Assembly (NCBI RefSeq): GCF_910596095.1
Contig: NC_056544.1
Coordinates: forward strand, 10,277,155-10,341,154
Reading direction: 5' to 3'
DNA: 64,000 nucleotides
Source: Thunnus maccoyii
Lineage: Eukaryota > Chordata > Actinopteri > Scombriformes > Scombridae
The position numbers and the translations under genes were made by a program. Shown here piece after piece: positions 23,081-35,071 of the stretch. How positions within the stretch are numbered: position 1 is the stretch's first letter; every line of letters begins with the position of its first letter. The notes beneath the pieces were generated by a model that saw nothing but the letters and a program-made list of their open reading frames with translations, had not been told where the DNA came from and searched no databases.

Positions 23081-24614
23081 CTCCTCCTCCTCAGCTGCTC
23101 TCCTCCTCACCCCTGAGCATTACAGGCGCACCTGATGATGGGAGCAGAGGGCAGGTGTATGAGACTCAGTGACAAAAGCCTCAGTACACAGACAAGCCTC
23201 GTGATTAAGGTTTTATCAGGGAAACCATCTGAAGAGCATGACTGTTCCTCTAATAATCATTTCCAGAGGGGCTCAGCCTCTTGAAGGAAAGGATATTTGG
23301 AAAGGGACTCCCTGGACACAGTGGAGGAAATCCCCTGGACTCCAGCTTGAGAACCACTAATTCTTCATTATCAATTAGTCGTGAAGCACCCCGCCCTCGA
23401 TTTAAAACACACAATCTACTCTTGGAAAGACAATAAAAACGTCTGCGAAAATCAGAAACGTGAGCGCGGCAGTGCCAGCTGCACCGCAACAATGAGGCCT
23501 TTCAGTCTGTCAGGATGCCACTGTGCCAAGCCGCCGGGTCGTTTTATTAGTGAATGGGGGTTTTCTGTGGCGCTCAGAGGATTAAACTGTGTTGCTCCCA
23601 TCCCCGCCGTTACATCGGCCTGTAAGACCCGCAGCAACACTGATAACACAACAGTATGTTAGACCAAAATGACTCGAGTGTTTCGCATTAGGCTGATTGA
23701 TCTCCATATGTTTGATCCTAAAGGCACTGATCGCTCAGCTGAGTCCAGCTGCAGAGTCAGCTGCTCCTCCTCCTCATCACTAGCTTTTCATTTGTACGTT
23801 TCTGCAGCCCATAAACGCAGCATCACTAAGATATTCCGTGCAATTATGTGCAAGCATATAAGAAACAGGAGAGAAGAAAATGCATTCCCGCTAAAGCTGC
23901 AAAATTTCACCCATCGTCTCATTTCATCGGAGGGAGGGAGTAATGATCAAGGTGCCTTATACAAATAATAACAAAAGATGCGAAAAGAGCAGCCATTCCG
24001 CGGCCAGCGGGCAACGCCGAGACGATATCACCAAAAAAATACTAGACTGCAGAATAAATGCTACAGCCATGGGGCAACATTACCTTTCTGGTTTATCCAT
24101 GGTTCAGGACTCCTTCCTCCGGTTCAGAGAGGTTTTACTCCAGACACAGCACCCAGACAGACCGCATCTGCACCTCTCAGCTCATACAGGCATCAGCAGT
24201 GATGCAGTCAGTCCGTCTGCCAGCTGGATCTCATGGCCTCATAGACTCTGTTAAAGTGATCAAATTGCGCCGATTAATTAGAAAATAAAGAAGCGAGTCA
24301 AGCAGTAGGAATACGTTTTTCGAAAATTGAAAAAAGTCCAGAAATTACGTTTATTTTCAGTTCAAAACAAACACACAGAAAAAAATCCCCACTTCTTTTT
24401 CCATACGATTTTTCAGAGGCATCCTCTCCTTTTATGTGACGGAAAATTCACTGCGAACGAAGTTGCATTTTTACCAGTTGCCACTCGGAACTAATTCACC
24501 GACGCACCGAGAACTTCCGTCCAGCTCATTTACTTCTGCATCATCAAAGTTGACAGGAAAACATCCAGTGTTTGAAGCTCAGTTTCTCCGCAGCTGAATA
24601 TTGACCTGATCAGT
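23081..24614. promoter_or_regulatory. Head-to-head interval of c1orf21 and sec22b
   Basis: 1.5 kb between two divergent start codons, less AT-rich than its surroundings and free of recognisable repeats, so likely to hold both promoters and 5' untranslated exons. Several open frames here (23250-24288) have no homology I recognise and are probably chance in GC-richer DNA. The promoter role is inference. Confidence 0.5.
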
Positions 24615-27600
24615 ATGATTTTACTGACGATGATCGCTCGTGTAGCGGACGGACTTCCGCTCGCGGCCTCCATACAGGAGGATGACCAGGTAAATGAATG
24701 AAAGCTGGGTTACCTTCATATCATTAACGACGTCACGCCAAACTCCATTCAATTATTGTGACGTTTAATTACAGCTAGTTTATCCGCAAACATATAGGAC
24801 TCATAAAACATTAGGTTGATTATTTGTGTTACACTAGTGAACTCGGCATATGACTTCATGATCCATGAAGCATTTCATTTATTATTATTATTATTATACA
24901 CGAAAAGATTAAAAGCAGTGGTGGAAAGTAACTAAGTACATTCACATAAGTTCTGTACTTAAGTAGAATTCTGAGGTTCTTGTACTTTACTTGAGTATTT
25001 CCATTTGATGCTACTTTATACTTCCCCTCCACTACATTTCAGATGGAAATATTGTACTTCCTACTCCACTACATTTATTTGACAGCTTTAGTTACTTTTC
25101 AGATGAAGATTTGACACAATGGACAATAGAACAAGCTTTTAAAATACAACACATTGTTTAAGATGAAACCAGTGGTTTCCAACGTTTTTGGCTTTTGACG
25201 TCTTACTAAAAGCAGTGTGTAGTTGGGTCACATTTCAGATGTTTATGCGTTGTTAACAGCTCCACCAAATAATGATTTTTCCCTCTAAACTTCTCACATG
25301 GTTTCATTTCAATAAATGTTCAAATGATCCAATATTTCACCAAAATCAAAGATTAGAGAAAAACTCCAAAAACTGAAAACAGATTTGTGTATCAGAACTT
25401 TGTTTTTTCTTCTTTTCTCTCCCATTAATCATCTCACAACCCCTCAGATTTATCTGGTGACCCTTTGGAGGGGCGCGACCCCTAGGTTTGGAACCACTGG
25501 ACTAAACTAGCTAACTGTACATAAAGTAGTTTTAACTAGCTCCACCTCCAGGAGCTACAACAGTAACATGCTGCTCTAACACTGATGCTTCAGTATTAAT
25601 AATCTAATGATGTCATACATAATAACATATCAGTTATTGCAGAACCAGTACTTTTACTTTAACACTTTAAGCACATTTTACTGCTAATACTTATGTACTT
25701 TTACTTAAGTAGAATCTTTCATGCAGGACTTTTACTTGTAATGGAGTATTTTTACATTACTGTATGGGTACTTTTACTTCAGTAAAGGCTCTGAATACTT
25801 CTTCCACCTCTGATTAAAAGTAACATTACAGATGTTAAAATGTGTTACATTTAAACTGGTCTGACTCAGTTAAAACTGGTTTACAGCAGGTTCCTGTTCT
25901 GCAGCAAATAGAAGACAGAAACACATCACACAATAGAGACAGAAACAAAACAACAAAAAAACATAAACAGCTACACAGACACTACAGAGGAGAGGACTTA
26001 AGTGGAGGGAATAAAGATGGTGTATGTGAGTTGGATCAGTGGTTGCAAGTAGAGATGAATGATGAACAAAAACAATCATACTGTGATTATTTTGACAGAT
26101 ATTGTGATATGAGTCACGATTTTCGTGGGAACGATCATTTTTGCATTTCATTTTCACTGAAAAAAATATGAAAATGAGAATGATGTGATTTTTTTTTTTT
26201 TTTTTGCTGGGGTCTATACTAAACAAGCATGTACCCTTACATCTGGAGAATATGATTTGTAGGCTGGGACATCTTTGTAGCACCACAGTGCTTCATTTAT
26301 AATGGTATGTTGTGACACATTTTTACATTTGTAAAAAAAATTGCAGCTCCTGCAATTTAGATATTGCACTTGGCCATATTGCAATTTTGATAATATTTCG
26401 ATTAATTGTTCGGCCCTGGTTGCAAGTGTGTCCTTCCATCAGATAGTGTTTATATGCCTGTTTGAAGTGTGTAATAGAGGTTATTGCTCTAATGTAATAT
26501 GGGATCTCATTCTAGTGTGTGTGTGTGAAAAAATGATCTCTGCCCATAGTTGTTTTTGTAATATGATACTGGAATAAGTCCCTGTGAAATTGATCTGGTG
26601 ATGCGTTCCTGTCTTGTGTTGTGTCTTTGAAGTAGGACGGGAGTTATTATTCTGGATCTGAAAGTAAAATTTAATGGCTATACTATTCTGTTCTGAAAAG
26701 TCAGGGCATTAGATTGTGAAAGTGCAGTGCAGTGGTGAGTCCAAGGGGGAAGGTTGCCATGGACTCTATAAGCTCTATTGTATAATCTTGCTATTGGTTC
26801 AATGGTTTGCCTTGTGGTGAGAGACCAAACTGGGAGACAGTAGGATATTGTTGAAAGACTGATTGTGTGTAGACATGTGTCTGAGACAGTATGGGTGAGT
26901 TACGGCCTGATCTTGTTATAAACATACAATTTGTGATTGAGCTTCGTCATTAAATTATGAATGTGGTTTCAGTAAGTGAAATGTCAATGGAGGAATACTC
27001 CCAGATATCTGTAGGTTTCTGTGATGGTTTGTGTTTGACTTGCAAAATGAATGTGGTCAGAAGCAACTGTTTGTTTAAATAAAGCCAGTTTTTCTAACAT
27101 CGCTGCTGTGTATCACAGTTTGTATTTTGTACTGAAAAAGAGATGTTGGAATAAAAAAATGTTGGAATAAAAAAAGGAGTTAGCTACTCAAAGTTATAGC
27201 TCGATACAAATAAATAGTTGGGTAATGTGTGGTTTGTACAGTATGTCAACTATTTGTAAAGTTTTTAGGCTTTGCAATGCTTCTGTAAGAGCCAAAGTCA
27301 TCATAACATACTTTATTATTGTTGATATATGATAATTGTTGACTAATTGTACATGTTTTGCTGTTATTTGCTGATGTTTAGTAAACTGTGGGTCTATTAC
27401 CAGGTCTTAAGTGGTAAAGTGCACCTCCTAGTGTCTTGGAAACATTATTAATAGCCTATAAATATCGCCTGTCACTTCTATGCTGATGATTCACAGCTGT
27501 ACCTCCCACTAAAATCTAGTCTCTCCTGGTCTGTTTCGAGGACCTTAAAGGCTGGATAGCAAATAATTTACTTTCAGGTAAACAGTAACAAAACAGAAGT

Positions 27601-30259
27601 GATTATCTTTGGTCCCTCTAAGTCCTGAAGCCATCTCACCAGTAAACTAGGCCACCTCGCCCATATGAGATACCACATGCAAAAAAAACCTAAGCGTTAT
27701 CTTTTATTCTGAGCTCTGTCTTGACAAACAAATCAATTCTGTTGTTAAGAAAGTTACTATCAGTTAAGAACCATTTCCAAACTCAAGCCAAGTCTGTCTT
27801 TCCATGATATGGAAAAAGTAATTCATTACTTCATTACATCATGACTGGACTATTGCAATTCTTTATATTTAGGCCTTCCCCAGTTTTCATTTACTCACCT
27901 ATCAATGGTCCAAAATGCAGCTGCAAGGATGCTGACTGGTATTAAAAAGTGTGAGCACATCACCTCAGTCCCAGCCTCTCGTCACTGGCTCCATGTTCAT
28001 GTTAGAATTCAATTTAAGACTTGCTGATTGCTTTCAAGGCTCTTAATGGTCAGGCCCCATTTTTCACTGGCACTCAGCTCGTAGGTCTCTTAGATCTGAT
28101 GGCAAATCTCTCTTTTATGTCCCACAGTCAAAATCTAAAGGATGACAGAGCATTTGCAGTTGCTGATCCATGACAGTGGATCCAGTTGCTGTTAAATATC
28201 AGATGTGCTCCCTTCATCTCTGTTTTTAAATCCAGGCTAAAGACACTTTTTATTCACTGGCCTTTTGGCCCACTAATCTTTCAATCTGTTGTCATGTTTA
28301 TAAATCTGTATTTGTCCCTTGTTGTTTATTGTTGTCGTTGGTATGTTTCCCTCTTTACTTTTCCCTTTGTTTTTTGACATGACATTTTGACGTCCTTTTG
28401 TACAGCACTTTGGTCAGCTTTAGCTGTGTTTTAAATGTACGCTAGAAATAAACTTTACGTACTTTACTGTAATCTAGAAGTCAGCTGATTAATCAGCAGT
28501 TAGTGGAAGGATGTTTTCTTACTGTTAGTTTGGCTCGATACAGCTTTTTGGCTGTTAATTTGGATTATTTTGGATTACCTTCCTGTGGATTACATAATTT
28601 TGTTCTACAAAAGGATTTTACTAAGTGAAACACATTCTTGTAAAAGGAGGATTATTCAGAGACAAGTTATATCAAATATTCTCCTGACTGTGTGGATCTG
28701 TGAGTAACCCTTAAATTTGAGATGGATGCACAGTGGGAATGTGGGAAGAAATAGAAAAGTGTCAAAACAACAGAGAAACTAAATACAAATCTCTACTACA
28801 GCTTCATAAGCATGAATTTTACATTAAAGTGTCAACAAGAATTGTGCAGATTGACTATTTGTCATTTTGATATTAATCTTGATAACGTCATTTTATTAAC
28901 TGTCATTGCTTATCTTTGTCAGTCAGGAAGAGACCTCCAGCAGTACCAGAGCCAAGCCAAACAGCTGTGCCGGAAACTGAATGCTCAGAGTCCTGACCGC
29001 TGCACCCTGGAGGCCGGGGTAATGAACTTTCAGTAAGTTAACGCCAGTACACAAAGTGTTTACTGAAATATTTACAGTATGTGGATCCAAAGTGTTGTTT
29101 TGGGTTTATGGGTTGCAGTCTCCTGGAAACTCAAATATGGCAATATGGGGAGAGACATCTGTAGTTATCCAAAGTATATTTGAGATAGTATCAAAGTAGT
29201 TCTGCCAAAAGCAAGATAATAATAGAACATGTGGGTTAGGTTGTAGGATGAAGTATGTGGGTGATATTAGGATAAATTTGTGACAATTCTTGTACCTTGA
29301 AGTGTTTGAGTGTGAGATGAGCACAAGTTGAGTCTGTGTTAATTTGTGAAGAGCAACGTCCCACCAGTTCAAAGTGTTTTCTTAAAGGGAAAATATCACA
29401 ACGTTTGATACACGCTGCACATTACCAAGCACCTCAGCGATTTTACTGATTTTAATTTCAGTTTCTTGTTTTTAGCTATTTAATAGCGCAGGGTGTTTGC
29501 TACCTGTCCCTCTGTGAGGCTTCATTTCCCAAAAAGATGGCGTTTGCGTACCTTGAAGACCTCCACAACGAGTTCTATGAGCAATATGGAAGGAGAGTCC
29601 CTACAGTGACAAGGCCATACTCTTTCATCGAGTTTGGTAAGACAGAGCTTTTTGTAGTACATTCAAGAAACATTATGAACCCCCTACACAAAGAATGAAA
29701 ACCTTGATCAAGTCTATATATACATACATTGTTTTAGACACATACATCCAGAAGACAAAGAAGTCGTACATCGATAGCAGGGCCAGGAGGAACTTGGGGA
29801 GTATTAACACGGAGCTGCAGGACGTCCAGAGAATCATGGTGGCCAATATTGAGGAAGTTCTGCAACGAGGAGAAGCCCTTTCTGGTGAGTACAGCCGTGT
29901 TTTGAAAAATACCAGCACAAAATTGGTTCATTATGTTTTTGTTCTTCTTATGGTTATGAGGTAGTTTGTGGTGATGTTATGCATTGCATTGTATTGTAAG
30001 GTGTCCCTGTTACTTTTATCTCCCTTGTAAATCTCTTGCTTCCACTTTTTAGTCAGTGTTGTTAGCACAAATTTTCAAAAACTAAATGTACTTTTTCCCT
30101 TCAGCTTTAGACACCAAAGCCAGCAATCTGTCCTCTCTGTCGAAGAAATACCGCAGCGATGCCAAGTACCTCAACACCCGCTCTACATATGCCAAGGTGG
30201 CTGCCGTGGCAGTCTTCTTCATCACACTCATCATCTATGTGCGCTTCTGGTGGCTCTGA
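24615..30259 (+). CDS. sec22b: Vesicle-trafficking R-SNARE Sec22b
   Basis: R-SNARE of ER-Golgi traffic, pairing with syntaxin 5 or syntaxin 18 complexes in fusion at the Golgi and ER. Exons: 24615-24689, 28923-29032, 29476-29636, 29738-29884, 30105-30259, all GT-AG, giving 215 residues, exactly the human length. The N-terminus [19 protein letters not shown] starts the longin domain (about 1-120). The SNARE helix (about 134-194) carries the zero-layer arginine in [10 protein letters not shown] (Arg159). The C-terminal anchor is [20 protein letters not shown], ending at the last residue, so it is a tail-anchored type II protein with no lumenal tail. Intron 1 (4.2 kb) is loaded with transposon relics; the other introns are short. 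AATAAA at 31171-31176 is a plausible transcript end, facing imp3. The teleost paralogue (a or b) is not resolved. Confidence 0.96.
24916..25812. mobile_element. hAT-type miniature element (GTGGTGGAA family), complete
   Basis: Tips CAGTGGTGGAAAGTAACTAA and the reverse complement of AATACTTCTTCCACCTCTG are flanked by identical 8-bp copies of ATTAAAAG (24908-24915 and 25813-25820), the hallmark of a hAT insertion. The inside is the TACTTTTACTTAAGTA-rich sequence typical of this high-copy fish family. About 330 bp of its length is a second element inserted at 25170-25499. It lies about 230 bp downstream of sec22b exon 1. Confidence 0.92.
25170..25499. mobile_element. Nested hAT-type miniature element (CAGTGGTTCCAAC family)
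   Basis: Tips CAGTGGTTTCCAAC and the reverse complement of GTTTGGAACCACTG enclose 330 bp. The flanks GATGAAAC (25162-25169) and GACTAAAC (25500-25507) agree at 6 of 8 positions and fit a worn 8-bp target duplication. It interrupts the larger element at 24916-25812. Confidence 0.88.
26050..26418. mobile_element. Miniature hAT-like element with exact target duplication
   Basis: A 369-bp insert bounded by perfect 8-bp repeats GTTGCAAG (26042-26049 and 26419-26426). Its tips, TAGAGATGAATGATGAAC and the reverse complement of AATTGTTCGGCCCTG, are a worn inverted repeat. The inside holds GATATTGTGATATGAGTCACG and a T-run of about 19. It lies in sec22b intron 1. Confidence 0.8.
26427..27450. other. 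Intron DNA, unclassified
   Basis: Part of sec22b intron 1. The sequence either side of the 26050-26418 element joins smoothly (GTGGTTGCAAG..TGTGTCC) and may itself be an older unclassified repeat. I see no exon. Confidence 0.4.
27455..28465 (+). mobile_element. L2-type LINE, 3' end of reverse transcriptase ORF
   Basis: Degenerate coding sequence on the plus strand, same direction as sec22b. It includes [12 protein letters not shown]-like (about 27478), [10 protein letters not shown]-like (about 27595), LDYCNSLY (about 27846), [11 protein letters not shown]-like (about 27909), [14 protein letters not shown]-like (about 27980), FKALNGQAP (about 28037) and FKSRLKTLF (about 28223) segments, the order typical of the last third of fish L2/Maui LINE reverse transcriptase. 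Several frameshifts and stops break it, so it is a dead 5'-truncated copy. It ends in a short AAATAAACTTTACGTACTTT tail near 28465. Confidence 0.8.
28466..28922. other. Intron DNA, nothing recognised
   Basis: The last part of sec22b intron 1, AT-rich, with no recognised repeat or exon. Confidence 0.5.
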
Positions 30260-31450
30260 TGGAGTCTGACACAAGGACTTTGGGGGGGAAGGTGTTTCTC
30301 TTTGAAAACTAAGCATTTACTTTTTTCATCATATACCACGGTGCCTTAAAGGGGTCGTATACAATCTGTCCATGTTGAAGTTAACAGATACAGCTTAGAG
30401 TCATGCTACGTATATTCAGTATAAACTGAGCCATAGGTCTGTAATGGGATGTCTGTTATGGAAGCAAATGCTTCATGATGAGTTCAAATAATTCTGTTTA
30501 CTGGAACATTAAGAGCAGGGTTTACAGATGAATATGTTTACACAGTGGAACAGGGGTTTCTTTCAGAGTTTCAGCATTAAGGAGAAACTTTATATACATA
30601 TGCAGAAGTTCTGATGAAAGTCTTAATACTGTGAGTAAAAAAAATGTTTATTGTTCACAAAGTTTACAGAATTGTAAGAAAGTCTTATTGAAAAGATTAA
30701 ATATTTATCAAATTGTCATCTATTTTACAAAAGTATGCATGCAAAACATAACATGTTAATGTCACTGATGACAGTCTCTCTCTTTACATATACCAACACT
30801 TCTCTGGTCTTACACACACACATAATAATCCAAGGAAGCCAGTTATGTTCATTCAACAAACATGTTATCCAGAGTGAACAACATGGAGCTACTTGAGAAA
30901 GAACAGTCACACCTACACAACACTGTTCAGCTCAGCCATGTGTGTAATGATGATGGTGATGATACCACTGTTTGAGTTATTCTGTCAGCCATTGTTGCCC
31001 AGTATTGTTCACTTGCTGCAGTATCATTAGATTTTGTTTTATTATATTGAATTAACAGTAGTCAGTAGATCCCAGTTGCACATTCTGTTTGCATCAGAGA
31101 GGCGCTTTGATTTTAACTTGAACTTAGCCAGCGAAGGATTATCTATTGAGTTATTTGTTAAAACTTAACAAATAAAAATCTTAACTGCTGACTTGCTGCA
31201 ATTTAAACTGATTGATGGAGAATCTGGACGTAGAGTCTTTCCCTCCTTACTCCACTGAAACTTCAGTTTTTGATGGTGGTGAGAACATTTATTTTCTTGC
31301 AACTATTTCCAAGTTCGTAGGAGATTCAAACTGGTGACTCTTGGGTTGTAGAATCCTTCCTTTTCTTTATATTGATGTTATAGTGAAAAGATCAGAGTCT
31401 TTGTTCCTGTCCTGTCCTCCAGAGTGATGGATGGACATCAGGACACAGAT
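30260..31450. other. Convergent 3' ends of sec22b and imp3
   Basis: No coding sequence. It holds the sec22b 3' untranslated region, with a plus-strand AATAAA at 31171-31176, and the imp3 3' untranslated region, with a minus-strand AATAAA read from TTTATT at 31288-31293, 158 bp past the imp3 stop. The two transcripts would end about 100 bp apart without overlap. Confidence 0.55.
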
Positions 31451-34400
31451 TTATGCCACCAGATCAAAGTCGTCTCTCTGCAAAAGAGACACAAAAGAGT
31501 GAAAAAAGACGCTCAACTCAATGACACCAAGGTTTTATGGGGTTGATTCAAATACCAGATGGTCATTTGCAATTACTGCATTTTTACAACAGTATGATAA
31601 TACATGTAAGCAGAACTTAAAATATTACTCACCTCATCATTATAATTCATGACATGCTGTTTGATCTTCGAGGAATCCACCCAAGTAACAAAATCTTCCA
31701 TATTTCTGAAAAAAGGACAGATTAAATATGCATTTCCATTATTAATTAATCTGTTGATTATTTTCTCTATCAGTCGTTTCATATATAAAATGATGATCAC
31801 GGTTTCCAACCAAGGTCACGCCCTCAAATGTCTTGTTTTGTCCACAACACAAAGATACTCAGTTTATTATTATAGAAGACTAAAGAAACCAGAAAATATT
31901 CACATCTGAGAAGCTGGAACCAGAGAATTGACAAATTCTTAAAAAATGACTAAAAAGAGTAATCAATTATCAAAATAGTTTGATTAATTTTCAGTCAATC
32001 GACGAATCAGTTAATCGACTAATGGTTGTAGCTCTAATATTTACTGTAAATTTATTGTCCTGTATTATAGAACCTACAGTGTGTGTGTGACTGGGCCTGA
32101 TCCACATGAAGTGGTTTAAATGAAAGACATAAAATGTTTGATACAAACCTTGTGACTAGAAATGCTGGATCTGTGACAATCTCAGGGCCCACACGCACAT
32201 CTGAGACTAAGTCAAGGACACTACTGCAAAACAAACTGTGTCCTTAGACACAAACACATTACAAGAAGGTCTGTGGTCATAATCAAACATAGACATGAAT
32301 GCATTAATGAAGGATACGTCCTTGTTCGATGAAGGTGATGGCTGTCTTCAGGTTCTGAGCCATACGAAGGTTCAGCATGATGCTGGGCAGCCTCCTCCTG
32401 CAGGAGTCACACAGGTGATGTATGTGAGCATCCACTGACTTAATGAAGAGTTCATGTGTATGACGTTCACACATGTTGTATGACATGTTTGTGGGATAAA
32501 TTACCTGCAGAACGAAGACGCTGTGACTTTCTCTGTGAGGGACAGATTCTGTTTGGTTGGGACGAGTCCAATGCTGTAACTAATGTGAAGAAACAATAAA
32601 AATATCAGTGTGATATAAATGGAGGTTTAGCAGTGTTTCCATTATATACATAAAATTTTTGCAGCCGCTGTTTCAGAACTTTATGAAATGTCATGAAGTC
32701 GCTATTACACGACTCTGCAGAGCTGTCCGCTCCACTGAACTCAAACAAACGGTCGCCTGCTCTCTCTACACTTTAAGGATGAGCAACTGCAACAGTGACA
32801 GGATGTCAATCACCGGTAAAGTCATGACAACCAAATAAACAACAGCGTGAGTAAAGCATCTTCTGCGGATTTAATGAGGACAGCTCTATCCTTACCTGCG
32901 CCAGCTGGCGGCCATTGCCTTCACAGTGCCCATCTCCAGTGTGAACTGTGAGACAGACTTCTCAACTGTGAACAGTGTACGACATTTAATAAGTAATATC
33001 TGAAATCAGAGATTGTTTGGTTTCTCTCAGTTTCCCACACTACACTCATTCTTGTTATTTGTAGGTGTAGACAGACCTGAGAAACAGGCTGAAGGGGGAC
33101 CATCTGGCCTCGTGCATGCTACTGAGCATGAACAGGCCACCTCATGACAGAGTCTTAGAGCTCCTCTTTCAAAAAACAAGAAAAATTAAGTGCTCTCAGC
33201 CAGGCTGCAAACTTTACCACTGAAGTTAATTTACAATGCCATCTGTAAGGAGTGGGTCAAAGAGGCATTATGTATGAATAAATAGATGTCAATAAATATG
33301 TTCTAAAGTTTGTTTTGTAGTCAAGTGTCATTTTATTTCATATTTTTAAATGACCTGAAACACTGTTTAGAATGAGTTGTGATTTTAAAACAAGATCAAC
33401 CAGGGCCCCCAGTTAAAAACTACAATACCACAGAAGTAAACAAATACAACATGAATGTTGCCAAACAGGATCACACCGTCACACTCACAGTTTTTCCAGT
33501 AGTTGGTGTGAACTTTGAGCTCTGAAGCCGTCTTTCTCGTCCAGGTCTCTGATTTTCTGGGCCAGATCTCTGATGTTACGACTCAGCTTGTTGTATCTGG
33601 GAAATTGGAGAAAGAAAACACTATTGGCACAAACACTATCCAAATATCTGTCTCTATACTATCCACTGGTCTACTATACCTTCTTTAAAATAAGTAGAAC
33701 TTGACAAAAGCAAATATCACACCATGATCAGTCAATATTTTGGGTATGACTCATAGCTCGTACTATACAACGGCATTTTAGGCTCCAATATCCAGCTTAT
33801 AAATAACTAGCTAAGAATCAGCAGAGAGGTTTTTTTTTTAACTGTAATGTCTACATTTAATTTATCTAACACAGTATGTATATATATACACACACACACA
33901 ATTCTTCTGTTTGTAATTTTAAGCTAATTTTACCTACTCTTATTGATACATTAGACTATAATGTGGCAATGTGACACATTCTGTATTCTAGTACAGTGGT
34001 TCTCAAAGTGAAGTCTGGAGACCCCCAGGGGTCCTTGAGAGGGTCCCAGGGGGTCCCCAGCGAAAAGGGGAATAATCTATTTCACTATAATTCCTTCCAT
34101 AAGTAATACAATGACATAATGTTTGACTGTTTTGGTGAGTTTCATACACTTTCTGTAATAAAACATCTAAAAGTAGAAATTTATCAGATGGGGGACCCTG
34201 GGACAAAATTATGGAGGCACCTGTCTGATATCAGTCCCGATACCTTGGCTTTGAGTATCAGCTGATACTGAGTACTGATACTAGTGTTTAATCAATGAGC
34301 TTTATGTCTCACTGTGTTGAAAAGACTGGCATCATTCTTTTATGTGTACGGAAACATCAGGCTTGACTTAAACATTGCTTTCCTAACTTTCTAAAACAAA

Positions 34401-34988
34401 ATATATAGATATAAATTTATTGAATTGTTATTTATTAAAATAATGGTATCTGATACCAGCTATCTGACTCAGTATTGGGCTAATATCCAATATCAATATC
34501 AGTATCAGTATCAACATCGGTGCATCTCTACACAAAATCCTTTCAAATGGGGATCTAACTGGTCTAATTTGTGTCAGTTTAGGGGTCCAGCACCACTGGT
34601 CTAGTAGATCTTTTACTTATAGTATGAATATTTTTTGTCATTTCACACTTACTTTGGCAATGTAAACATATGTTTCCTGCCTTTAAAGCTCTCTTGAATT
34701 GTGTTGAAATTGAACATTTTCCCTGTTTCAACGTCATTTTTTAAACTCACCGACACTTTCAACGTGTTTTTCAATCTGACTCTATGTGTCTAAAACACAG
34801 CTAAAGCACAAACTGACAGTAACAGCCAACATTAGCAGCATAGATGCTCACTTGGTGTAGTCCTCCCTCTTCTCGATGTGAAACCTCCGCAGCACTTTGA
34901 CCTCGTGTAGGTTGTTGTCCACCTCCCAGTTGATGAAGTCCACCTTCTTCAACAACTTCTGCTCATGGTGCTTTAATTTACGAACCAT
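31451..34988 (-). CDS. imp3: U3 snoRNP protein Imp3
   Basis: Part of the nucleolar Mpp10-Imp3-Imp4 complex; it holds U3 snoRNA onto pre-rRNA for 18S processing in the small-subunit processome. Seven exons: 34988-34852, 33596-33489, 32579-32505, 32397-32318, 32200-32149, 31705-31633, 31477-31451, all GT-AG, giving 183 residues (human 184). Landmarks are the start [46 protein letters not shown], then the S4 RNA-binding fold (about residues 108-174: [36 protein letters not shown]), [17 protein letters not shown] and the end RDDFDLVA. Intron positions are supported by the protein reading cleanly through all six joins. Human IMP3 is, to my knowledge, a single-exon gene, so the multi-exon form is worth noting. 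A CACGTG E-box at 35079-35084 lies 91 bp upstream of the start. Confidence 0.95.
31730..32038 (+). mobile_element. Miniature hAT-like element (AGGGCTGCAAC family)
   Basis: Right end GACTAATGGTTGTAGCTCTAAT matches the family tip. Internal phrases GAAACCAGAAAATATTCACA and CAAAATAGTTTGATTAAT match the copy at 17552-17898. The left tip is missing. It occupies most of the imp3 intron between exons 5 and 6. Confidence 0.75.
33994..34598. mobile_element. hAT-type miniature element (CAGTGGTTCTCAAAG family)
   Basis: Begins CAGTGGTTCTCAAAGTGAAG and ends AGGGGTCCAGCACCACTG. The flanks TTCTAGTA (33986-33993) and GTCTAGTA (34599-34606) match at 7 of 8 positions, a hAT-type target duplication. The inside has the phrase CCCCCAGGGGTCCTTGAGAG common in fish. 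It is split by a second element at 34210-34530. It lies in imp3 intron 1. Confidence 0.9.
34210..34530. mobile_element. Nested miniature element (GGTGCATCTCTA tips)
   Basis: Tips TATGGAGGCACC (left, worn) and GGTGCATCTCTA (right) enclose 321 bp rich in GATACTGA/TATCAGTATC. The flanks GACAAAAT (34202-34209) and CACAAAAT (34531-34538) match at 7 of 8 positions. It is inserted in the element at 33994-34598. Confidence 0.87.
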
Positions 34989-35071
34989 TTTTATACCCTT
35001 CGCTGGTTAAGTTCAATTTATTTACAAAACTGACTCCACTTTGATATCACACATGCAGGTTGAGGGAAACA

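Noticed and set aside
23250-24288. Cluster of overlapping open frames between c1orf21 and sec22b
   Set aside because: They lie in GC-richer promoter-like DNA on both strands and show no recognisable protein or splice structure.
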